Shown in pieces: positions 30,787 through 36,445 of a stretch of 36,445 bases of DNA; within the stretch, counting starts at the first letter, position 1, and each line of letters begins with the position of its first letter. A program made the position numbers and the translations under genes. The DNA is taken from NCBI GenBank assembly GCA_964464925.1, contig CAYXLI010000044.1, forward strand, positions 1-36,445, in the 5' to 3' direction. The notes under the pieces were generated by a model. It ran no database searches and was not told where the DNA came from. It saw only the letters and a list, made by a program, of their open reading frames with translations. Source of the DNA: CAYXLI01 sp964464925 (GTDB lineage Bacteria > Acidobacteriota > Terriglobia > Bryobacterales > Bryobacteraceae).

Positions 30787-32520
30787 ATGGCCAGCATGGA
30801 AGACGAACGGCAGATGGAGCAGACAGAGCAAACGGCTCCGAACGCCGAGGCAGAGTACGCGCAATTATTGGACGATTACACGCATTTTGCGCCTCCATCG
30901 GTCGGCGAACTCCTACACGCACACGTGCTTGCGATCACTGAAAAAGAGGTGATCGTCGACTTCGGATATAAATCCGAAGGTTTGGTTCCCATTGAGCAGG
31001 TAGCGCTGCCTGATGGTACGGTGCCGTATCAGATCGGCGACACGATAGAAGTGATGATAGATCGCAGCGGAGCCCGGCAGTCGGGTTACGTGCTGCTATC
31101 GCATCGCAGGGCGAGCGAGACGAAGGCCTGGGAGAACCTCGAGCGGGCTCACCGCGAAAACCTCACTATCTCAGGCCGGGTTACGGGCAAAACCAAAGGC
31201 GGTCTGCTCGTGGACGTCGGCGTGGAAGCGTTCCTACCAGGATCCCAAATCCACACCCGGCCCATCCATAACCTCGACGCATTCGTCGGGCAGGACATCC
31301 CTGTCAAGGTAGTGAAGCTGAACCGGCGCCGCGGCAACGTGGTGGTGAGCCGCCGCGCTGCCGTCGCCGATGAAGAGACAGCTCGCAAAGAGCACGCGCT
31401 CGAACACGTCGCCGAAGGCGCTATCCTTACTGGCGTAGTGAAGAACCTGACCGATTACGGGGTCTTCGTGGATCTCGGCGGTATCGACGGTCTGCTGCAT
31501 GTCAGCGACATGTCGTACGGCCGCATCACTCATCCCTCGGAGATGGTCCAGCCGGGCGATGAGATCACCGTCAAGGTGCTGAAGTTCGACAAGGACAAAG
31601 AACGAATTTCGCTCGGACTCAAGCAGGTGGCGCCCGACCCTTGGGAGATCGTCGAGCAGACGTTCCCCATTGGAGCTCGCGTGCTGGGACGCGTTGTCAG
31701 CGTGACCGACTACGGTGCGTTCGTCGAGTTGCAGCCTGGCGTGGAAGGCCTGATCCACATTTCGGAAATGACCTGGAGCCGGCGCATGAAGCATCCATCC
31801 AAGGTTGTGAAACCGGGCGACCAGGTGGAAGCCGTCGTACTCGACGTAAAGCCGAAAGACCGGCGCGTCTCTCTGGGCATCAAGCAGTTGGAAGCCGATC
31901 CGTGGACCACTGTGGAACAGCGCTATAGCGTGGCTTCCGTGGTGGAAGGACGGGTTCGCAAGCTGACCGACTTCGGTGCGTTCATTGAAATAGAGGATGG
32001 TATCGACGGACTGGTGCACGTTTCCGATCTCTCCTGGACGAAGCGGGTCAAGCATCCTTCTGAGGTGCTCAAGAAGGGTCAACTCGTGCAAGCCGCGGTC
32101 CTGCACATCGACGCCGCGAACCGGCGCCTGTCGCTGGGCGTGAAGCAACTGCAGCCGGACGCATGGGAGACCTTCTTCCGGTCGCACAATGCCGGGGATA
32201 TCGTCCGTGGCAAGGCGTGCCGCGCTTCGAACTTCGGCGTATTTGTCGAACTCGCACCGGGCGTAGAAGGGCTCTGCCACAATTCGGAAATCCCGCCCGC
32301 CCCGGAACGGCATAAAGGCGACCCGCCGCTCAATCTCGGCGAGGAGTATGATTTCAAGATCATCAAGATGAGTGAGCCGGAGAAAAAGATCGGGCTCAGC
32401 ATCCGCGCTATTGCGGACGACGAAGAGAGAACCAGGCTGGACGAATACCAGCGGCAGGCCGCCGCGGCTACAATGACCATCGAAGAAGTGATCAACGTGC
32501 GCGGCCATTCGGAAAACTAG
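30787..32520 (+). CDS. rpsA: 30S ribosomal protein S1 (577 aa)
   Basis: The mRNA-binding ribosomal protein that helps load messages onto the 30S subunit. Six S1 (OB-fold) repeats are visible, at roughly residues 38-105, 123-189, 208-278, 295-365, 382-452 and 469-540. The repeats carry the pattern DYGVFVDL-x-GIDGLLHVSDMS and later DFGAFIEIEDGIDGLVHVSDLSW. Repeats 3 to 5 are the most alike, as usual. ATG 30787 is chosen for its GGAG at the right spacing; TTG 30781 and ATG 30796 are in frame. Length is close to E. coli S1 (557). The HU/IHF gene follows 39 bases later, matching the rpsA-ihfB order known from proteobacteria. Confidence 0.95.
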   Translation: MASMEDERQMEQTEQTAPNAEAEYAQLLDDYTHFAPPSVGELLHAHVLAITEKEVIVDFGYKSEGLVPIEQVALPDGTVPYQIGDTIEVMIDRSGARQSGYVLLSHRRASETKAWENLERAHRENLTISGRVTGKTKGGLLVDVGVEAFLPGSQIHTRPIHNLDAFVGQDIPVKVVKLNRRRGNVVVSRRAAVADEETARKEHALEHVAEGAILTGVVKNLTDYGVFVDLGGIDGLLHVSDMSYGRITHPSEMVQPGDEITVKVLKFDKDKERISLGLKQVAPDPWEIVEQTFPIGARVLGRVVSVTDYGAFVELQPGVEGLIHISEMTWSRRMKHPSKVVKPGDQVEAVVLDVKPKDRRVSLGIKQLEADPWTTVEQRYSVASVVEGRVRKLTDFGAFIEIEDGIDGLVHVSDLSWTKRVKHPSEVLKKGQLVQAAVLHIDAANRRLSLGVKQLQPDAWETFFRSHNAGDIVRGKACRASNFGVFVELAPGVEGLCHNSEIPPAPERHKGDPPLNLGEEYDFKIIKMSEPEKKIGLSIRAIADDEERTRLDEYQRQAAAATMTIEEVINVRGHSEN

Positions 32521-32559
32521 AACAAGAAGACCCAAAAACGGAACAGGAGCGACCTATTC

Positions 32560-32907
32560 ATGACCAAAGCCGACTTGATTGAAGAAGTCTCGCGCGTAGT
32601 GGAGATGACCCGGAAGGACTCGGAAGTCATTGTGGAAGCGATTTTCGACAGCATTGTCCGATCGCTGCGTGCCGGAGACAAGATCGAGATTCGCGGCTAT
32701 GGGAGTTTTCGTACGCGGCAGCGCCAGCCTCGCGTCGGGCGTAATCCGAAGACTGGAACACGGGTTGAAGTGCCTTCAAAGCGCATTCCCTACTTCAAGC
32801 CCAGCAAGGAATTGAAGGATCTTGTGAATGCATCCGCGGAAAAAGAGGCCACCGGCCAGGCTGCTCCGCCTGCGGGTGAACCGGGCAACGGCAACCCGGT
32901 TTTATAA
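32560..32907 (+). CDS. HU/IHF-family nucleoid DNA-bending protein (115 aa)
   Basis: A small dimeric DNA-bending protein. Residues 1-92 are a complete HU/IHF fold: MTKADLIEEVSRVVEMT at the start, EIRGYGSFRTRQRQPRVGRN leading into the beta arm with the conserved Pro of GRNPKTG, and IPYFKPSKELKDLVN at the end. The position next to rpsA and the arm sequence fit the IHF-beta side of the family, but HU cannot be excluded. A further 23 residues, rich in Ala, Pro and Gly, extend the C-terminus beyond the usual length. An AGGAG site precedes ATG 32560. The last codons contain a hairpin with a short T-run (32880-32904). Confidence 0.9.
   Translation: MTKADLIEEVSRVVEMTRKDSEVIVEAIFDSIVRSLRAGDKIEIRGYGSFRTRQRQPRVGRNPKTGTRVEVPSKRIPYFKPSKELKDLVNASAEKEATGQAAPPAGEPGNGNPVL
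32880..32904 (+). terminator. Terminator-like hairpin inside the end of the HU/IHF gene
   Basis: ACCGGG (32880-32885) pairs with CCCGGT (32895-32900) across a nine-base loop, followed by TTT A (T 32900-32903). It lies within the last nine codons, so the encoded Pro-Gly-Asn-Gly-Asn-Pro-Val tail and the structure overlap. The short T-run makes it moderate in strength. Confidence 0.45.
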
Positions 32908-32936
32908 GCACCGGACCAGTTGCATTCAATGGGAAC

Positions 32937-33422
32937 ATGGATCACCTCTGGAGTCCATGGCGGTATGCCTACGTCACCAAGAGCGGCAAAACCAGCGGTT
33001 GCGTATTTTGTGACGCCGCTGCGGATCAGGCAAGGGATGATGAGAACTTCGTCCTGTGCCGCGGACAGCACGTTTTCGCGCTACTGAATATATTTCCTTA
33101 CACGGCGGGCCATCTCATGGTAGCGCCGTATTCACACGTTCCGGATCTCACCAGCACAGCCGTGGAAGCTCTGCAGGAAATGACGATCATCACCCAAAAG
33201 GCTGAAGGCATTCTCCGCGACATTTACAACGCACCCGGCTACAATATCGGCATGAACGTGGGCGCCAGCGCCGGCGCGGGGGTCGCGGGCCACATCCACA
33301 TGCACGTACTGCCGCGCTGGCCCGGCGATGTCAATTTCATGACGGCCATCGGTGAGACGCGGGTGCTTCCTGAAGACCTGCGGACCACCTTCGAGAAACT
33401 CGCTCCCCGATTCCGCAGCTAA
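32937..33422 (+). CDS. HIT-family protein, Ap4A phosphorylase-like (161 aa)
   Basis: A histidine-triad protein of the branch that includes mycobacterial Ap4A phosphorylase (Rv2613c-like). The N-terminus MDHLWSPWRYAYV and the following C22-x-x-C25 (GCVFC) are typical of that branch. The triad is H119-I-H121-M-H123 in GHIHMHVLPRW, with H121 as the expected nucleophile. It would cleave or phosphorolyse dinucleoside polyphosphates or related AMP esters in the cytoplasm. It differs clearly from the HinT-like protein at 5297. The gene lies 29 bases after HU/IHF and five bases (counting stop to start) before the PilT-like gene, suggesting co-transcription with the latter. Confidence 0.9.
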   Translation: MDHLWSPWRYAYVTKSGKTSGCVFCDAAADQARDDENFVLCRGQHVFALLNIFPYTAGHLMVAPYSHVPDLTSTAVEALQEMTIITQKAEGILRDIYNAPGYNIGMNVGASAGAGVAGHIHMHVLPRWPGDVNFMTAIGETRVLPEDLRTTFEKLAPRFRS

Positions 33423-33426
33423 ATCG

Positions 33427-34578
33427 ATGAAGCAGTACGATCAGGAACTCGCGCGTCTGGTAGAGCAGATGAATCGCACTACACGGACGGGCAAACCCGC
33501 CATGGAGCCTGTGGGAGAAGGCTCCGGTCTCGATGACGTACTCGCGACAGCGGCGCGTCTCAATGCTTCCGACGTGATCCTGGTCGCCAATACACCCGTC
33601 GCAATGCGGGTCAGTGGAGCTCTCACTCTCTCGCCCGGTGAGCCGCTGACGAACGACGGCATCCGGAATTGGGTGCTGCCGCTGTTGGAAGCCGGAAAAT
33701 ACGAAGAGCTGCAGAAACAGAAATCGGTGGATTTCTGTTTCGATCGTCCGGGGCTTGGCCGCTACCGCGCAAACGTGCACTACCAGAGCGGAACCCTCGC
33801 AGCCAGCGTGCGGTTGTTGCCCGCCCGTATCCCGACGCTCGAGATGCTGCACCTGCCCGCACATCTGGCCCGCATCGCCGAACGGCGGCAGGGGCTGGTG
33901 CTGGTAACGGGCCCCACGGGCTCCGGAAAAAGCTCTACCATCGCCGCCTTGATCGACCTGATCAATACGCGCCGTAGGGACCACATCGTCACCATCGAAG
34001 ACCCGATCGAATACCGGCATACGAACCGCAACTCGATCGTCGAGCAGATTGAGGTGGGTCAGGATACGCCGAACTTCGCGGATTCCCTGCGCAGCATCCT
34101 CCGGCAAACTCCGGATGTGATTCTGGTGGGCGAAATGCGCGATACCGAGACCATGGCAACGGTCCTTACGGCAGCCGAAACCGGCCACCTGGTCTTCTCC
34201 ACGCTGCATACCAACGATGCCGCCCAGTCCGTGTCGCGTATTCTGGATTCGTTCCCTTCGGCCAACCAGCCGCAGATGCGTCAGCAATTATCCCTCGCCT
34301 TGCTTGCCGTCGTCGCGCAGCAACTCGTTCTCTCCGCCGATGGCCTGCAGCGCTTCCCCGCTGTCGAGATCATGATGGCGAGCGATGCCGTCAGAAATCT
34401 CATCCGCCGCGGCGAAGATCACCAGTTGCGTTCCCAAATCTCGATCGGTCGTGCAGAGGGCATGATCACGATGGAGCAATCACTGGGGGAACTGGTTCGT
34501 GCCGGCCGGATCACGCGCGAAATCGCTTTCGCCCATTGCTTCCGGCCCGACGACCTACGACACTACCTCGACACCTAA
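33427..34578 (+). CDS. PilT-like secretion/retraction ATPase (383 aa)
   Basis: A hexameric ATPase of the type IV pilus retraction (PilT/PilU) class. It starts at ATG 33427, four bases after the HIT stop; the frame is open upstream but runs through the HIT gene. An N-terminal PAS-like domain covers about residues 30-135 (LNASDVILVANTPVAMRVSG). The C-terminal core has Walker A GPTGSGKS (162-169), the Asp box EDPIEY (191-196), Walker B VILVGEMRD (231-239) and the His box TLHTNDA (259-265). The end carries the PilT-type segment GRAEGMITMEQSLGELVRAG. It would power pilus disassembly and twitching movement at the inner membrane. No other pilus gene is in the window, which is common because pilT is often separate. 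Confidence 0.92.
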   Translation: MKQYDQELARLVEQMNRTTRTGKPAMEPVGEGSGLDDVLATAARLNASDVILVANTPVAMRVSGALTLSPGEPLTNDGIRNWVLPLLEAGKYEELQKQKSVDFCFDRPGLGRYRANVHYQSGTLAASVRLLPARIPTLEMLHLPAHLARIAERRQGLVLVTGPTGSGKSSTIAALIDLINTRRRDHIVTIEDPIEYRHTNRNSIVEQIEVGQDTPNFADSLRSILRQTPDVILVGEMRDTETMATVLTAAETGHLVFSTLHTNDAAQSVSRILDSFPSANQPQMRQQLSLALLAVVAQQLVLSADGLQRFPAVEIMMASDAVRNLIRRGEDHQLRSQISIGRAEGMITMEQSLGELVRAGRITREIAFAHCFRPDDLRHYLDT

Positions 34579-34677
34579 CTATATAGGGTTAACCACTTAT
34601 TACCTCGAGGCGCTCGGGCGGGTATTTCAGTCCTAGGCCCTACGTGCTAAGTTTGAAACATCCCGAGGTACTAAAAC
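34579..34677 (+). promoter_or_regulatory. Leader with sequence complementary to the ribosome-binding site of the next gene
   Basis: A 99-base gap before the TIGR03790-family gene. The likely Shine-Dalgarno GAGG (34665-34668) lies in CGAGGTA (34664-34670), which is complementary to TACCTCG (34601-34607). The overlapping CCCGAG (34662-34667) is also complementary to CTCGGG (34613-34618). The palindromes GGTTAACC (34587-34594) and CCTAGG (34633-34638) are also here. Control of translation by folding is possible; no promoter is clear. Confidence 0.35.
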
Positions 34678-36141
34678 TTGTTTACTAATTTAAAGAGTGT
34701 TTTATTAGGCGTATTTCTTGCCGGCGCAAGCCTCGCGGGCACGTACGATCCGTCTACCGTATTGATTCTAGTGAACGATCAGGTGCTTCCGGAGGCCAAC
34801 ACCAATGGAGTCGGCGCAAGCATTTATGTCGGCCAGTACTACGCAGCCAAACGCGGCATTCCCGCCGCGAACATCGTGCATTTGAGCATCCCTCTTGGCT
34901 GCTGCACGAGCGATCCGGGCGCGTACGATAGCTGGACCATCACTTGGCCGAATTTCGTCAACTACATCCGGACACCTCTCAAAAACTACCTGGAAACGAA
35001 CAACCTGCAAAGTAAAATCAAATACATTGTTCCGATTTACGGCATTCCCACACACTTGGCGAATCTGGGGGTCCCGCTGCCGCCGAATCAGAACAATGTT
35101 TTCTTTCCGATTGAGGCGTACTCCATCGACTCATTTCTCGCCGCCATGTACTCCGGCAGCGACTATCCATGGATGGCGAACCCTTATGCCGTAAGCGATC
35201 CTACGTATTTCAAAGCACCGATCCGGAACTGGGTCAATCCGGCGGGATGGCCGTTTTATCTGGTAGCGCGGCTGGATGGTCCTTCCTCCGATATTGCGAT
35301 GGGCCTTGTGGACAAGGCTATTCAGGCCGAAGCGGGACTGACAAAAACCGCGGGAACCGGCTACTTCGATTGGCAGAACTCCACCAATTTCGGCGATCAA
35401 AGCATGAAGAACGCGTACACGATCGCGGTCAACAAAGGACTCCCATCGGTATTGAATGACCAGTCTGTGGCGGGGCATATGATTCAGAGCGCTCCGAATA
35501 CCGCCTGGGCTTGGGGCTGGTATAGCGGCGCCTCGTATTGCACCTGTTACAGCTTCGTGAATGGAGCAGTTGGAGCGCAACTCACCTCCTATTCAGCAAA
35601 CACAATTCGCAATTTCAACATGCCGGGCACCTGGGTACCGGTCTGGCTGAGAGATGGAATCACCGCCACTTGGGGAGCCACCGGCGAGCCCTACTCGATC
35701 GGCTACGCCCTGGGCGACAACGTCCTCAATCATTTTTGGAACGGGTACAACTTTGCGGAATCCGCATACCAGGCCACACCGGCGCTGAACTGGATGATGA
35801 TTTTCGTGGGTGATCCACTTTATTCGCCAAACGTCTTTGCCACCACGCTACGCTCCCGATCGACACCGCGCATGCTCATCTCGGCGCCAAACGTGAACGG
35901 CGCCTACTACGCGGGAGATATCACGGTCGCCATGTCCCTGCCTTCCACACCTACCGTTGCGAATGTCCAGTACACGTTTAACGGAAGTCTGGTTACAGGG
36001 CCGATTACCACTGCGCCGTACCAGGTGACATTCGGCACTACGGTAAATAACAATACGCCGGGCGTGTTCTCCGCAATCGTGACCTACTCGAATGGAGCAA
36101 AGGCGATCTCCGACCCTCTCCCGATCGTAATCGCAAACTAA
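34678..36141 (+). CDS. TIGR03790-family exported protein (487 aa)
   Basis: Starts at TTG 34678, nine bases after a GAGG, and opens a signal peptide (about residues 1-20, ending GASLAG). The next 380 residues match the TIGR03790 family in character: VLILVNDQVLPEAN, then YYAAKRGIPAANIVHLSIP, a YIVPIYGIPTHL segment and LVARLDGPS. NWMMIFVGDPLYSP comes later. The family is common in acidobacteria and planctomycetes that use PEP-CTERM sorting; its activity is unknown. The last 95 residues form an extra beta-rich, Ig-like region after LYSPNVFATTL. No PEP-CTERM tail is at the end. The start of another exported gene is two bases downstream. Confidence 0.8.
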   Translation: MFTNLKSVLLGVFLAGASLAGTYDPSTVLILVNDQVLPEANTNGVGASIYVGQYYAAKRGIPAANIVHLSIPLGCCTSDPGAYDSWTITWPNFVNYIRTPLKNYLETNNLQSKIKYIVPIYGIPTHLANLGVPLPPNQNNVFFPIEAYSIDSFLAAMYSGSDYPWMANPYAVSDPTYFKAPIRNWVNPAGWPFYLVARLDGPSSDIAMGLVDKAIQAEAGLTKTAGTGYFDWQNSTNFGDQSMKNAYTIAVNKGLPSVLNDQSVAGHMIQSAPNTAWAWGWYSGASYCTCYSFVNGAVGAQLTSYSANTIRNFNMPGTWVPVWLRDGITATWGATGEPYSIGYALGDNVLNHFWNGYNFAESAYQATPALNWMMIFVGDPLYSPNVFATTLRSRSTPRMLISAPNVNGAYYAGDITVAMSLPSTPTVANVQYTFNGSLVTGPITTAPYQVTFGTTVNNNTPGVFSAIVTYSNGAKAISDPLPIVIAN

Positions 36142-36142
36142 C

Positions 36143-36445
36143 ATGAAAAATCTGATTCTCTGCCTCCTGATGCTCGCCTCCAGTTCGGCGGCGCGGGCAG
36201 CAATTGTCAACGGCGACTTTGAACTCGGGGCCACGGGTTGGACGGATACATCCACTCACGTGCCTCCCGGCCAACTGGTATGCACTCTTACTGACTGCGG
36301 AGATGCCGGAGGAGTTGCGGGACCGAATTCTCCCACACACTGGGCTTTCTTCGGCGCCACAGCGCCGGATGGCGTGCCGGAGAACGCTTCGCTTAGCCAG
36401 ACGGTCACATTTCCCACTGGTGACGCCTACATCAATTTCTGGCTG
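36143..36445 (+). CDS. Exported protein, N-terminal part (partial)
   Basis: ATG 36143 follows the previous stop by one base, so it is probably in the same operon. Residues 1-19 are a signal peptide (MKNLILCLLMLASSSAARA). The mature part begins IVNGDFELGATGWTD, a pattern common at the start of carbohydrate-binding-like or choice-of-anchor domains in PEP-CTERM secreted proteins. THWAFFGATAPDG and a beta-rich segment follow. The frame is open to the end of the window (101 codons), so neither the C-terminal sorting signal nor the full domain can be seen. The function is unknown. Confidence 0.75.
   Translation, partial: MKNLILCLLMLASSSAARAAIVNGDFELGATGWTDTSTHVPPGQLVCTLTDCGDAGGVAGPNSPTHWAFFGATAPDGVPENASLSQTVTFPTGDAYINFWL

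Noticed and set aside
31234..32535. 433-codon minus-strand open frame opposite the S1 gene
   Set aside because: The S1 protein on the other strand is unmistakable; this frame has no domain and shadow-like composition.
27859..34585. Shared ACTATATA in the leaders at 27859-27866 and 34578-34585
   Set aside because: An 8-base match between two AT-rich gaps of 215 and 99 bases is likely by chance.
1..36445. CRISPR arrays, tRNA or rRNA genes, insertion sequences
   Set aside because: No regularly spaced repeats, cloverleaf sequences, rRNA-like stretches or transposase genes were seen on reading the window.

Overview
The window looks like chromosomal DNA from an acidobacterium of the Solibacter/Bryobacter type. 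Three things suggest this. Two secreted proteins (12321-13652 and 15757-18678) end in the roughly 210-residue C-terminal domain first described as a Solibacter family (TIGR03437). There is also a PEP-CTERM sorting signal, a TIGR03790-family protein, a CRTAC1/ASPIC-type FG-GAP protein and many exported enzymes. The DNA is GC-rich and densely coding. I see no rRNA, tRNA, CRISPR array or insertion sequence. No gene-free stretch exceeds 300 bases; the longest are 30560-30786 (227 nt) and 27774-27988 (215 nt), both described below. This placement is inference from protein families, not from a marker gene.

Layout. 1-393: 3' end of a terminase-like ATPase. 399-4072 (minus): a likely operon of disulfide oxidoreductase, TrmH-type RNA methyltransferase and exported gamma-glutamyltransferase, the last two overlapping by ATGA. 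4173-6686 (plus): acyltransferase-3 membrane protein, HIT protein and a URO-D-fold protein with a Tat-like signal. 6761-9799 (minus): sensor kinase, response regulator and an LTxxQ (Spy/CpxP-like) exported protein, resembling a Cpx-type envelope-stress module. 9902-14755 (plus): exported subtilisin-family protease, c-heme/TIGR03437 protein, a second heme-binding protein and a macrodomain protein. 14752-15624 (minus): AIM24 protein with a zinc ribbon. 15757-18678 (plus): large secreted putative metalloprotease. 18675-19634 (minus): exported alpha/beta hydrolase. 19707-20957 (plus): TPR protein, facing an FG-GAP/ASPIC protein (20961-22685, minus).

22817-26768 (plus) is a periplasmic molybdenum hydroxylase operon (2Fe-2S, Moco and FAD subunits) plus a 71-residue Cys-rich protein, closed by a terminator. 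26925-27773 is PurU. 27989-30559 is one continuous reading frame that joins a PEP-CTERM protein to an arylsulfotransferase-like protein through what looks like a second, internal signal peptide. 30787-34578 is a housekeeping block (ribosomal protein S1, HU/IHF, HIT, PilT-like ATPase). 34678 to the end holds two more exported proteins: a TIGR03790-family member and the start of another.

The most unusual item is the gene at 27989-30559. Its middle carries a complete PEP-CTERM tail whose basic cluster doubles as the n-region of a second signal peptide. This suggests a secreted polyprotein or a recent gene fusion. Secondary points are the extra Cys-rich gene and the cysteine-poor FAD subunit in the Mo-hydroxylase operon, the CpxA/CpxR/CpxP-like trio, the Tat-like signal on a URO-D protein, and two leaders that could form alternative hairpins.
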